DNA from: Roseiarcus sp963829505
GTDB lineage: Bacteria; Pseudomonadota; Alphaproteobacteria; Rhizobiales; Beijerinckiaceae
Direction of reading: 5' to 3'
DNA: 64,000 nt
Assembly: GCA_963829505.1 (NCBI GenBank)
Contig: CAWHIL010000001.1
Location: 620,001 to 684,000 of the forward strand
Below the pieces are notes generated by a model. That model was not told the DNA's origin and did not search any database. It saw only the letters and a list, made by a program, of their open reading frames with translations. Positions 56,343 to 64,000 of the stretch are shown piece after piece; the stretch's first letter is position 1; every line of letters begins with the position of its first letter. A program made the translations under genes and the position numbers.

Positions 56343-57205
56343 GCGTCGTCGAAACAGAGGGCTGGGCCGACCATTGCCGCGGCCGGCTGGCGGCGACCGT
56401 CGCTTCGGCGGTCGAGCGTTTTCCGGGACGCGGCGAAGAGGCGCCGGAGCGCGTGCACGGGCTGCGCAAGGCGCTGAAGGAGTCGCGCGCGCTGGCCAGG
56501 CTCTTCCTGCCGAGTCTCGGCGAGACCGCCCGCGTCACCATCGCAGCGCTGGCGGTCGTTCGCCGCAGGGTCGGGCGGGTGCGCGACCTCGACGTGATGG
56601 CCGGCCGGATCGAGAAGCTCGCGCCGGCGCCGGAGATCGCCGCGCCGCTGCTTCAGGCCGTCGAGCGCGAGCGGGCGGCCGCCGAGCGCGCCCACACCCA
56701 TTTCGCCGCCGCCGCCTCGCGGGCGCAATTGCGCTCGATCGTCAAGCGCATCGAGGCGTGGGATCTCGGCGCCGTCTCGGACGAGCATGTCGCGGACGCG
56801 GTCGAGCGCACCTACGAGCAGGCGCTTCGCCGCGGCCGGCTGGCGTTCGGCGGCCACGATACGGAGGCGCTGCACGCGCTCAGATCGCGCGTCGTCGATC
56901 TGCGCTACCAGCTTGCGGTCCTGTCGCCGGCCTGGCCTGCGGCGCTCAACGCCCAGTCCGAGGAACTGAATGCGCTGCGCGACACGCTCGGCGACTTCAA
57001 CGATCTCGACGTGCTGCATCGCTTCATCGCCGCGCGAAACCTCACGCCCGCGGCGCATTCCGCCTTGAGCGAGCGGATCGACGCCAAGCAGGCGAAGCTC
57101 AGGCGCCGCGCCGAAACCGAATTCGCGCGCCTCTTCGCCGAGACGCCGGACGCCTTCGCGACCCGCCTCTCCGCCTATCTCAGAAACCCACGGCGGAAGG
57201 ATTAG
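56339..57205 (+). CDS. CHAD-domain protein, start uncertain
   Basis: A helical CHAD protein (polyphosphate-binding). ERVHGLRKALKESRALARLF, RRRVGRVRDLDVMAGRIEKL, ALHALRSRVVDLRYQLAVLS and RDTLGDFNDLDVLHRFIAAR are the two His/Arg-rich repeats. The frame is open well before any ATG; the first residues are LSVVETEGWADHC, so translation may start at the CTG that overlaps the stop of the preceding gene (ctga), or at a downstream codon such as GTG 56453, which would cut into the first repeat. The close overlap suggests translational coupling. Confidence 0.8.
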   Translation: MSVVETEGWADHCRGRLAATVASAVERFPGRGEEAPERVHGLRKALKESRALARLFLPSLGETARVTIAALAVVRRRVGRVRDLDVMAGRIEKLAPAPEIAAPLLQAVERERAAAERAHTHFAAAASRAQLRSIVKRIEAWDLGAVSDEHVADAVERTYEQALRRGRLAFGGHDTEALHALRSRVVDLRYQLAVLSPAWPAALNAQSEELNALRDTLGDFNDLDVLHRFIAARNLTPAAHSALSERIDAKQAKLRRRAETEFARLFAETPDAFATRLSAYLRNPRRKD

Positions 57206-57226
57206 CAGCTCCGAGGAGGCTTCCCG

Positions 57227-57604
57227 ATGGCGGTGCGGCGATGGCGCTTCTGCGAGTGCGACGTCTTGCAGAAAGCCGGAATTCAGTCGCGGCAGCTCGT
57301 CTGGGCGAAATCGTCTCCGGGAGCCCAGGCGACGGTCACGCACGTCGTCATGGCGCCCGGCGCCGTCTCCGGGCGCCATGCCCATCCGCGAAGCGAGCAG
57401 ATCTGGATCGTCGAGCGCGGCGAGGGGCTGCTGTTGCTGGCCGATGGGCGCGAGGAGCCGCTTCTGCCGGGCGACGTCGTCCTGACGCCGGCGGGAGACG
57501 TTCACGGGGTCGCAAACACCGGCGCAAACGAGCTTGTCTATCTCGCCGTGACGGTCCCGCCGCAGGATTTTTCGGCCGCGTATGGAGCGGATCCGCAACA
57601 GTGA
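57227..57604 (+). CDS. Cupin-domain protein
   Basis: A 125-residue single cupin. The metal-binding motif 1 is PGAVSGRHAHPRSEQIWIVE then RGEG and motif 2 is LPGDVVLTPAGDVHGVANTG. N-terminal strand: RWRFCECDVLQKAGIQSRQL. Likely an isomerase, dioxygenase or sugar-binding protein; the function is not determined. It follows the CHAD gene by 21 bases. Confidence 0.88.
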   Translation: MAVRRWRFCECDVLQKAGIQSRQLVWAKSSPGAQATVTHVVMAPGAVSGRHAHPRSEQIWIVERGEGLLLLADGREEPLLPGDVVLTPAGDVHGVANTGANELVYLAVTVPPQDFSAAYGADPQQ

Positions 57605-57664
57605 AGGGCCGGAGAGCTGCGTTAGAGCGTGGCCTTGTTAGGCTGAATCGGCGCCGTCTGCGCA

Positions 57665-57793
57665 CCCGCCCCACCTGTGGGGGCGGGCAGGGGTGGGGGG
57701 TCACGCGGACCGAGGGGACGAGCGTGACGCCCGGGCTCACAATTCAGGACGGCGTGACCCCCCTCCTCGATCCTCCCCCACAAGGGGGGGGAG
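57665..57793. repeat. Palindromic intergenic repeat block
   Basis: Two GC-rich hairpins (cccgcccc / ggggcggg near 57665-57690, and cctccccc / gggggagg near 57772-57793) flank longer arms ggggggtcacgc (57695-57706) and gcgtgacccccc (57752-57763). The whole resembles a mobile intergenic repeat of the kind scattered in alphaproteobacterial genomes. It sits between the convergent cupin and SDHAF4 genes. Confidence 0.65.
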
Positions 57794-57837
57794 GAGGCGC
57801 CGCGGCGCGGACCGCACGAACCTGGGACAATCATGTT

Positions 57838-58095
57838 CTAGAAGTCGACCGCGAGGCCCTTGACCTCCCAGTCGCCGTAGCGGACCGGGTCCTCGCCGCC
57901 GCGGCCGCCGATCTCGCGCGGGCGTTCCTTTTCGGCCTTCGCCCGCCTCTCGGCGGCTTCCGCCAGCGCTCGGCGCGCGGCGTCGGGGAGTTCGCGCGGG
58001 GGCGGCGCCTCCGAAGCCGCGTCCTCGGCCGCCTGCGCCTTGCCACTCACGTCCCTCGTCTCGGCGTCGCCCGTCGCGCTCATCTCGCTGTCCAT
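57838..58095 (-). CDS. SDHAF4/DUF1674-type succinate dehydrogenase assembly factor
   Basis: An 85-residue protein whose end ELPDAARRALAEAAERRAKA, then EIGGRGGEDPVRYGDWEVKG, then LAVDF is the DUF1674 signature. Members help flavin insertion or maturation of succinate dehydrogenase. The start ATG 58095 overlaps the stop of yciB by one base (tgatg); ATG 58083 is an alternative. Confidence 0.85.
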   Translation of the reverse strand: MDSEMSATGDAETRDVSGKAQAAEDAASEAPPPRELPDAARRALAEAAERRAKAEKERPREIGGRGGEDPVRYGDWEVKGLAVDF

Positions 58096-58736
58096 CAGAA
58101 GTCGTCGTTCGCCGCGTCTTCGTCCTTCGTCTCGTATTTCATGATCAGCGGCGCCTGGGCGAGGGCGAAGAGGACGGTCAGCGGCATGAAGCCGAAGGTC
58201 TTGAACTTCACCCAGAGCGCGGTCGCCTGATGCGGGTCGGCGTAAAATCTCCCGGCCCCACGCCAGACGATCTCGTTCAGGACCGCGAGCGCGACGAAGA
58301 AGAACGCCCAGCGCCAGGTGAGGCGCCGCCATCCCTCCTCGGTCACATGCAACGCGCCGTCGAACAGGATCTTGAGGAACGTCTTCTTCAGCGCGAGCCC
58401 GGCGAAAAGCGCGCCCGCGAACAGAAGGTAGAGCGCCGTCGGCTTGATCTTGATCAGCGTCTCGTCGTGGAAGACAAGGGTCAGCGAGCCGAAGATGACG
58501 ACGATCACGGCGGTGACGAGGGGCATGATCGGAATGCGCCGCAGCATCGCGTAAGAGACGGCGAGCGTGACCAGAACGCTCGCCATGAGGACGCCGGTCG
58601 CGACAAATATGTCGAACCGGGAGAAGGCCGCGAAGAACAGCGCCAGCGGCCCGAGCTCGAGCACAAGCTTGACCATCGGGTTCAAGGCCCTGGGCTTGGC
58701 CGGCGCGCTCGTCTCGTTCATGTCGGTCCCGGTCAT
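58095..58736 (-). CDS. yciB: Inner-membrane septation protein A (YciB/IspZ)
   Basis: A 213-residue membrane protein with about five helices. MVKLVLELGPLALFFAAFSR, then RRIPIMPLVTAVIVVIFGSL, KPTALYLLFAGALFAGLALK, and WVKFKTFGFMPLTVLFALAQ are family landmarks. It is linked to cell division and envelope integrity. The ATG overlaps the ftsY stop (atga), making ftsY-yciB-SDHAF4 a coupled operon. Confidence 0.93.
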   Translation of the reverse strand: MTGTDMNETSAPAKPRALNPMVKLVLELGPLALFFAAFSRFDIFVATGVLMASVLVTLAVSYAMLRRIPIMPLVTAVIVVIFGSLTLVFHDETLIKIKPTALYLLFAGALFAGLALKKTFLKILFDGALHVTEEGWRRLTWRWAFFFVALAVLNEIVWRGAGRFYADPHQATALWVKFKTFGFMPLTVLFALAQAPLIMKYETKDEDAANDDF

Positions 58737-59812
58737 GCGCTGGCCTCGGCCTCGTCGAGGCCGGCGATCGCCTCGGCGAAGTCGCGCGCGGCGAACGGTT
58801 CGAGGTCGGCGACCCCTTCGCCGACGCCGATGTAATGCACCGGCAGGCCGAATTTGTCGGCGATCGCCACCAGAATGCCGCCGCGCGCCGTGCCGTCGAG
58901 CTTGGTCATCACGAGCCCGGTCACGCCGACGGTGCGGCCGAAGATCTCGACCTGGTTGAGGGCGTTCTGTCCGACGGTGGCGTCGAGCACCAGCAGCACC
59001 GCGTGCGGCGCCTCAGGATCGACCTTCTTCATCACCCTGACGATCTTCGTCAGTTCGCCCATGAGTTCGGCGCGGTTCTGCAAGCGCCCGGCGGTGTCCA
59101 TGAGCACGACGTCGGCATCGAGCTCGCGGGCGCGCAGAAGCGCGTCGTAAGCCAGGCCCGCCGCATCCGCGCCCTGCTCGCGCTCGACGAGGTCGGCGCC
59201 GGTGCGCCGCGCCCAGACCCGCGCCTGTTCGATCGCCGCGGCGCGAAAGGTGTCGCCCGCCGCGAGCACGATCGTCTTGCCTTCGGCGCGCAACTGGGCC
59301 GCGAGTTTGCCGATGGTCGTCGTCTTGCCCGATCCGTTGACGCCGACAACGAGGATCACGAATGGCCGCTTCGCGGAATCGACGACGAGCGGGCGGGCGA
59401 CCGGCTGAAGCGCCCGCTCGACCTCGTCGGCCAGCACCGCCTTGACCGCCTCCGGGTCGATCCCCCTCTCGTAGCGCCCGCGTCCGATCGCGTTGCGAAT
59501 GCGCGAGGCGGCGGCGACGCCGAGGTCGGCCTGGATCAGAACGTCCTCGAGGTCGTCGAGCAAATCGGCGTCGAGCTTGCGCTTCGTAAAGATGTCGCCG
59601 ATGCCGCGTCCGATGCTGCCCGACGACAGCCTGAGGCCCGACCTCAGGCGCTGGATCCAGGTCCGCTTTGCCTCGGGCTCGACGGGCCCGGCCGCATCCG
59701 CGAGAGCCGGCGCTTCCGGCGCGGCTTCAGCCGGCGCGGGCGCGGGCGCGGCGCCGCCGCCGAACCAGCGGCGCACGAGTTCCGGTTTCGCCTTTCCCTC
59801 TTCGTCGCTCAA
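58733..59812 (-). CDS. ftsY: Signal recognition particle receptor FtsY
   Basis: GTPase receptor that docks the SRP-ribosome complex at the membrane. The 359-residue form has an acidic, Ala/Pro-rich N-terminus (APAPAPAEAAPEAPALADAA), the helical N domain, and the G domain: VVGVNGSGKTTTIGKLAAQL, DTFRAAAIEQARVWARRTG, DVVLMDTAGRLQN, TKLDGTARGGILVAIADKFG and PVHYIGVGEGVADLEPF. TTG 59812 has an aaggag site 5 bases away; GTG 59815 is the alternative. The long open frame upstream is a shadow of the divergent gene. Confidence 0.95.
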   Translation of the reverse strand: MSDEEGKAKPELVRRWFGGGAAPAPAPAEAAPEAPALADAAGPVEPEAKRTWIQRLRSGLRLSSGSIGRGIGDIFTKRKLDADLLDDLEDVLIQADLGVAAASRIRNAIGRGRYERGIDPEAVKAVLADEVERALQPVARPLVVDSAKRPFVILVVGVNGSGKTTTIGKLAAQLRAEGKTIVLAAGDTFRAAAIEQARVWARRTGADLVEREQGADAAGLAYDALLRARELDADVVLMDTAGRLQNRAELMGELTKIVRVMKKVDPEAPHAVLLVLDATVGQNALNQVEIFGRTVGVTGLVMTKLDGTARGGILVAIADKFGLPVHYIGVGEGVADLEPFAARDFAEAIAGLDEAEASA

Positions 59813-59839
59813 CACAACTCCTTCAGTCGCCTCGTCCCC

Positions 59840-59902
59840 TCTCCCTGCTTGCGGGGAGAGGGTCAGGGTGAGCTGGCCTTCTCCCGGCTCGCGGGGAGAA
59901 GG
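59840..59902. repeat. Two short GC-rich hairpin repeats
   Basis: Stem ctctccc ... gggagag (59840-59861) and stem ccttctccc ... ggggagaagg (59877-59902), in the gap between the divergent ftsY and pseudouridine synthase genes. Such REP-like units are common between genes in this group. Confidence 0.6.
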
Positions 59903-59947
59903 AACACAGCTAGGCCCCCGCGCCGTCCTTAGGCTACCTATGTCCCC

Positions 59948-60640
59948 ATGACGCCCGAAGAAACAAGAGCGCGGGTGCTGCACCGCGACGGCCTGATGCT
60001 CGTCCTCGACAAGCCCGCGGGCCTGCCCGTCCATCGCGGCCCCAAAGGCGGCGCGAGCCTCGAAGACGATTTCGCGGCCTTGCGTTACGGCCTGCCGCGC
60101 AATCCGGCGCTGGCGCACCGGCTCGACCGGGAGACCGCCGGCTGCCTCGTGCTCGGACGACATCACAAGGCTCTGGAGAAATTGGGGCTGCTCTTCAAGC
60201 AGGGCAAGATTCAGAAGAGTTATTGGGCGGTCGTGGACGGGGCGCCCGACGCCGACGAGGGCGTGATCGACCTGGCGCTCGGCCGGCTGGACGAGACGCG
60301 CGGCTGGTGGATGAAGGTCGATCCGAACGGCCAGCCTTCGCTGACGCTGTGGAAGGTCCGCGGGCGCGGCGTCTGGAGGGGAGCGCCGGTCGCCTGGCTC
60401 GAACTCGAGCCGAAGACCGGGCGGACGCATCAGTTGCGGGTCCATTGCGCCTCCCAGGGCTGGCCGATCTTCGGCGACCCGGTCTACGGTCGCCGCGCCG
60501 ACCTCCCCTTGCAGCTTCTCGCCCGCAAGGTGGTCGTGCCGCTGTCGAAGAGCGGGCCGCCGGTCGCGGTCGAGGCGCCCGTGCCCGAGCACATGCGGGA
60601 GGCGCTCGCGGCCTGCGGGCTTGTCGGGGAAACGCCCTGA
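59948..60640 (+). CDS. RluA-family pseudouridine synthase
   Basis: A 230-residue enzyme that isomerises a uridine in RNA. The active site is in HRLDRETAGCLVLGRHHKAL (catalytic Asp), and LELEPKTGRTHQLRVHCASQ then GWPIFGDPVYG is the standard late motif. No S4 domain precedes it, as in short members of the family. Which tRNA or rRNA position it acts on is not determined. Confidence 0.9.
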   Translation: MTPEETRARVLHRDGLMLVLDKPAGLPVHRGPKGGASLEDDFAALRYGLPRNPALAHRLDRETAGCLVLGRHHKALEKLGLLFKQGKIQKSYWAVVDGAPDADEGVIDLALGRLDETRGWWMKVDPNGQPSLTLWKVRGRGVWRGAPVAWLELEPKTGRTHQLRVHCASQGWPIFGDPVYGRRADLPLQLLARKVVVPLSKSGPPVAVEAPVPEHMREALAACGLVGETP

Positions 60641-60644
60641 GGGC

Positions 60645-60676
60645 GCGGCGAAAAAGTGGGCGCCGGCTTTTCGCGA
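60645..60676. repeat. Palindromic repeat unit (gcgaaaaagtggg type)
   Basis: gcgaaaaagtgggcgccggcttttcgcg forms a hairpin between two convergent genes, where it could work as a bidirectional terminator. The related unit at 29838-29866 shares the core gcgaaaagtggg. Confidence 0.55.
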
Positions 60677-60696
60677 AGAGCGCGCGGAAACGCTCT

Positions 60697-61161
60697 CTAA
60701 GCGAGCAGGCGGGACCCGAGATAGACGATGAGCGCCAGGCCGACGAAAATATCGCTCGCCATCGCGACGGTCCGATTGAGCGATCGGTCCGCGTCGAACG
60801 CATGACGCAGGCCGGCCATCCCATAGAAGATGGCGCCGGAGATCGCGATGGGCAGGACGAAGCTCGGCGCAGCCAGCGAAAGCGCGCCAACGACGCCGAC
60901 AGCGAAATTGGCGATCCCCAGTTCGCGAACGATGGGAAGCGAATCCGTGCTTTCGAGCTCGAAGATGCGCCTTGCCGTGAATTCCGGCTGGAAGAATTGC
61001 CTCAGACCCGCGAGAAGCAGTCGAATCCCGGCGCTCCAGAAGACGAACCATGTCCCGATCATGGCGAACCACGGCGGCGGCGCCGGCGACAGGACATGCT
61101 CGAGAAGGATGGAGCCGACGGGCAGAACGAACGTCAGCAGGGCGACGGGCAGGAGATACAT
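60697..61161 (-). CDS. Small integral membrane protein (DUF6790-like)
   Basis: A 154-residue protein with about four membrane helices (LLPVALLTFVLPVGSILLEH, WFVFWSAGIRLLLAGLRQFF, IANFAVGVVGALSLAAPSFV, SDIFVGLALIVYLGSRLL). The central FTARRIFELESTDSLPIVRE then LGIANFAVG resembles DUF6790 proteins, as far as I recall. Function unknown. Confidence 0.7.
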   Translation of the reverse strand: MYLLPVALLTFVLPVGSILLEHVLSPAPPPWFAMIGTWFVFWSAGIRLLLAGLRQFFQPEFTARRIFELESTDSLPIVRELGIANFAVGVVGALSLAAPSFVLPIAISGAIFYGMAGLRHAFDADRSLNRTVAMASDIFVGLALIVYLGSRLLA

Positions 61162-61587
61162 TCGACCCGACGCCTTACACGCGCCCCTTCACGCGTTCAA
61201 CGACTTGGCCTTCGGCGCGGCCATCGGGGCAACTCCCAAGGAGGGGTGGATCCGGACACCGACCTCGTCCTGAGGAGCCTGCGAAGCGGGCGTCTCGAAG
61301 GACGTTCGCCGGGCCCTGGAATCGTCCTTCGAGACGGGTCGCTCAAGGCGACGCTCCTCAGGACGAGGTCGATGAAGTCGCCCTCCTTGGGAGTTACGAA
61401 CCGGGGCAAATTGGCGGGCGCGGCCCGCTTGTAGGCGCGCTCGGTGAGCGCGCCGCGGGGTCAGCGATCCCGCCCTGCCCCGCCGCCCAGAAGTCTGCTC
61501 CAATTGCTCGGCGCGTCGGCGGCACGATTTGTGCAGCGCAGCGGGATGTGAAAAGGAACAGGCTGTTGCGAGGAGCCCAACCGAGCC
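61162..61587. other. Intergenic region with nested inverted repeat
   Basis: A 426-base gap. Most of its first half is the palindromic element listed separately. The rest (61396-61587) is GC-rich with no gene I can support; the promoter and ribosome site (gaggagccc) of the transglutaminase gene are at its right end. Confidence 0.5.
61231..61395. repeat. Nested inverted repeat, 165 bp
   Basis: Outer arms aactcccaaggaggg (61231-61245) and ccctccttgggagtt (61381-61395) are perfect complements. Inner arms cgacctcgtcctgaggagc (61260-61278) and gctcctcaggacgaggtcg (61353-61371) are also perfect. A middle stem (cgtctcgaaggacg / cgtccttcgagacg) adds a third pair. Such nested palindromes occur as dispersed intergenic elements in Rhizobiales. 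Confidence 0.75.
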
Positions 61588-64000
61588 ATGTCGATCCGCG
61601 CCGCCATCCATCATCTGACGCATTACAAATACGACCGGCCGGTGTCGCTCGGACCGCAGATCATCCGGCTGAGGCCCGCGCCCCACAGCCGCACGCGCGT
61701 CATCTCGCATTCGCTGAAGGTTTCGCCCGCCAACCATTTCGTCAACCACCAGCAGGATCCGTATGGCAACTGGCTGGCGCGCTACGTCTTTCCCGACCTT
61801 GTCAGCGAGTTCAGGATCGAGGTCGACGTCGTCGCCGACATGACGGTCTACAATCCGTTCGACTTCTTCGTCGAGGAGAGCGCCGAGCATTGGCCGTTCG
61901 AATACGGCGAGGACCTCAGGCCCGATCTGGTCATCTACCGCACGCCCGAGCCAGCCGGGCCCCGCCTGAAGGCCTTCCTCGAAAACCTCGACCGGTCCGA
62001 GCCCAGGACCGTCGACTTCATCGTCAATCTCAACCGGCTCCTGTCGCACACGATCAAATACGTGATCCGCATGGAGCCCGGCGTCCAGTCGCCGGAGGAG
62101 ACCTTCGCCATCGGCTCAGGCTCGTGCCGCGATTCGAGCTGGCTTCTCGTGCAGATCCTGCGCAACCTGGGCTTCGCCGCGCGCTTCGTGTCCGGCTATC
62201 TCGTCCAGCTCAAGCCCGACCTCGTTTCGCTCGACGGGCCGCCGGGCACCGACCACGACTTCACCGACCTGCACGCGTGGGCCGAGGTTTACCTCCCGGG
62301 GGCCGGCTGGATCGGCCTCGATCCGACCTCGGGCCTCCTTGCCGGCGAGAGCCACATTCCGCTGGCCGCGACCCCGCACTACCGCAACGCGGCGCCGATC
62401 AGCGGCCTTGCCAGCTTCGCCATCGTCGATTTCGCCTTCGACATGCGGGTGGAGCGCGTTTCCGAGCACCCGCGCATCACCAAGCCCTTCTCCGAAGAGG
62501 CGTGGAATGCGCTCGACCGGCTCGGCGAGGAGGTCGACCGCATCCTCAAGACCGAGGACGTGCGCCTCACCATGGGCGGCGAGCCGACGTTCGTCTCGAT
62601 CGACGATTACGAATCGGCGGAATGGAACACCGACGCCGTCGGCCCCGACAAGCGCGCCCTTGCGGACGTGCTGGCGCGGCGTCTCCGCGACCGCTTCGCG
62701 CCTGGCGGCTTCCTCCACTACGGCCAGGGCAAGTGGTACCCCGGCGAGAGCCTACCGCGCTGGACCTTCGCCCTCTATTGGCGGCGCGACGGCAAGCCCG
62801 TCTGGAAGGACGCCGGCCTGATCGCGCCCGAACGTCACGACGCGGGCGCCGGCGCGCCTCAGGCGCGCGCGTTGCTCACCGCGATCGCGGCGGAACTCGG
62901 GGTCGACGAACAGAACGTGGCGCCGGCCTACGAAGATCCGGCGGTCTGGATTCTCAAGGAGGGAAACCTCCCCGACAACGTATCGCCGGACAATTCGAAA
63001 CTGAAGGATCCGGAAGAGCGCCAGCGGCTGGCGCGGGTTTTCGCCCGCGGCCTCAACGAGCCCTCGGGCTTCGTGCTGCCGATCCAGCGCTGGCAGGCGA
63101 AGGCGTCGGGCGAACCGCGCTGGCGCAGCGAGAGATGGGAGACGCGGCGCGGCGCGCTCTTTCTGGCGCCGGGCGACAGCCCGGTCGGCTATCGCCTGCC
63201 GCTCGGCGCCCTGCCCTATGTGCCGCCGTCCGCCTTTCCCTTCGTGATGGAGGCCGACCCGACGGAGCCGCGCGAGCCGCTGGCCGACGTCGCCGCCCCT
63301 GTCGCCCCGCGTCCGCGCGCCCAGCGCGTCGCCTCGCGCGCCGCGGCCGAAGGCGGGCGGGAGGCGCAGGAGCGGATCGAGCAGCGGCTCGACGACATCG
63401 GCGGCGCGGTGAGAACCGCGATCACGGTCGAGGCGCGCGACGGGCGCCTGTGCGTCTTCATGCCCCCCGTCGAACGGCTCGAGGACTATCTCGAACTGAT
63501 CGCGGCGGTGGAGACGGCCGCCGAAGGCGTCGGCCTGCCGCTGCACATCGAAGGCTATCCGCCGCCGACCGACCCGCGCCTCAACGTCATCCGGGTCGCG
63601 CCCGATCCCGGCGTCATCGAGGTCAACATCCACCCCGCGGCGAGCTGGCGCGAATGCGTCGTCAACACCCAGAGCCTCTACGAGGAAGCGCGGCAGGCGC
63701 GCCTCGGCGCGGACAAGTTCATGATCGACGGCAAGCATGCCGGCACCGGCGGGGGCAACCATGTCGTCGTCGGCGGAGCGACGCCGCTCGACAGCCCGTT
63801 CCTGCGCCGTCCGGACCTGCTCAAGAGCCTCATCATCTACTGGCTCAGACGCCCGAGCCTCAGCTACCTCTTCTCGGGTCTCTTCATCGGCCCGACCAGC
63901 CAGGCGCCGCGCATCGACGAGGCGCGCCACGACAGCCTCTACGAGCTCGAGATCGCGCTGGCGCAGGTCCCAAAACCCGGCGCGGGGCCCGCTCCCCGTC
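61588..64000 (+). CDS. Transglutaminase-like protein with DUF2126 (3' end beyond window)
   Basis: The frame is open from ATG 61588 to the end of the window (804 codons). The N-terminal beta domain MSIRAAIHHLTHYKYDRPVS is followed by the transglutaminase core with the triad: Cys in GSGSCRDSSWLLVQILRNLG, His in TDLHAWAEVYLPGAGW, Asp in IGLDPTSGLLAGES. From about residue 300 the DUF2126 extension begins (LTMGGEPTFVSIDDYESAEW, KRALADVLARRLRDRFAPGG, EGNLPDNVSPDNSKLKDPEE, GTGGGNHVVVGGATPLDSPF). Such proteins of about 1100 residues are common in alphaproteobacteria, often near other transglutaminase-like genes. The role is thought to be peptidase or amide-bond chemistry but is not established. Confidence 0.93.
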   Translation, partial: MSIRAAIHHLTHYKYDRPVSLGPQIIRLRPAPHSRTRVISHSLKVSPANHFVNHQQDPYGNWLARYVFPDLVSEFRIEVDVVADMTVYNPFDFFVEESAEHWPFEYGEDLRPDLVIYRTPEPAGPRLKAFLENLDRSEPRTVDFIVNLNRLLSHTIKYVIRMEPGVQSPEETFAIGSGSCRDSSWLLVQILRNLGFAARFVSGYLVQLKPDLVSLDGPPGTDHDFTDLHAWAEVYLPGAGWIGLDPTSGLLAGESHIPLAATPHYRNAAPISGLASFAIVDFAFDMRVERVSEHPRITKPFSEEAWNALDRLGEEVDRILKTEDVRLTMGGEPTFVSIDDYESAEWNTDAVGPDKRALADVLARRLRDRFAPGGFLHYGQGKWYPGESLPRWTFALYWRRDGKPVWKDAGLIAPERHDAGAGAPQARALLTAIAAELGVDEQNVAPAYEDPAVWILKEGNLPDNVSPDNSKLKDPEERQRLARVFARGLNEPSGFVLPIQRWQAKASGEPRWRSERWETRRGALFLAPGDSPVGYRLPLGALPYVPPSAFPFVMEADPTEPREPLADVAAPVAPRPRAQRVASRAAAEGGREAQERIEQRLDDIGGAVRTAITVEARDGRLCVFMPPVERLEDYLELIAAVETAAEGVGLPLHIEGYPPPTDPRLNVIRVAPDPGVIEVNIHPAASWRECVVNTQSLYEEARQARLGADKFMIDGKHAGTGGGNHVVVGGATPLDSPFLRRPDLLKSLIIYWLRRPSLSYLFSGLFIGPTSQAPRIDEARHDSLYELEIALAQVPKPGAGPAPR

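Noticed and set aside
60195..60890. 231-residue minus-strand frame under the pseudouridine synthase
   Set aside because: Antisense shadow made of Arg/Ser/Pro, with no motif.

Overview
The window is GC-rich, densely coded DNA with the gene content of an alphaproteobacterium of the order Hyphomicrobiales (Rhizobiales). It carries a 2860-residue NdvB-type cyclic beta-1,2-glucan synthase, a groESL operon under a CIRCE element, an HWE-family histidine kinase, an ftsY-yciB-SDHAF4 cluster, RfbD, PrpE and small proteins typical of this order. I cannot assign a genus from sequence alone.

Layout. 1-4.25 kb is a junkyard: the right part of an IS66 element (TnpB, TnpC), an IS110 transposase broken by several frameshifts and a broken TetR-type regulator. 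4.3-12 kb is a tight minus-strand operon: a leader-like small protein, a Sec-exported sulfatase, an unknown exported 490-residue protein, a DUF1254 protein, a Tat-exported sulfatase and an Asn-repeat secreted protein. A Crp/Fnr-type regulator diverges from it, followed by a frameshifted transglutaminase-like gene. 14-25.5 kb holds two tiny genes, the giant ndvB and groESL. 25.7-30.6 kb has a fatty-acid desaturase, small conserved genes, an HWE kinase and two response regulators, one decayed. 30.7-32.0 kb is an intact IS5-type element with a 4-bp target duplication. 32-33.6 kb has small genes, one of them frameshifted. 34-43.3 kb is a second sulfatase module: a third sulfatase, a divergent Crp/Fnr-type regulator, a Tat-type amidohydrolase, a broken DUF1254 gene, an exported beta-propeller protein and a transglutaminase-like protein. 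A tyrosine recombinase at 44.6-45.7 kb abuts the 5' end of dusA, a known integration hot spot, so the accessory DNA to its left is probably at least partly an island.

From dusA to the end (45.8-64 kb) the genes look like ordinary chromosome: CAP lipoprotein, cytochrome P450, RfbD, an orphan OmpR-type regulator with a PepSY-like protein, a trypsin-like protease, PrpE, a TSUP transporter, an acyl-CoA synthetase, CHAD, cupin, SDHAF4, YciB, FtsY, an RluA-type pseudouridine synthase, a small membrane protein, and a large transglutaminase/DUF2126 protein that runs off the window. Several palindromic intergenic repeats lie here.

How the genes may work together. The two sulfatase modules repeat one theme: a large sulfatase divergent from a Crp/Fnr-like regulator, with a DUF1254 protein, other exported proteins and a transglutaminase-like gene nearby. 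This suggests a two-copy, envelope-associated system for a sulfated substrate. The substrate is unknown and this is the main candidate for something undescribed here.
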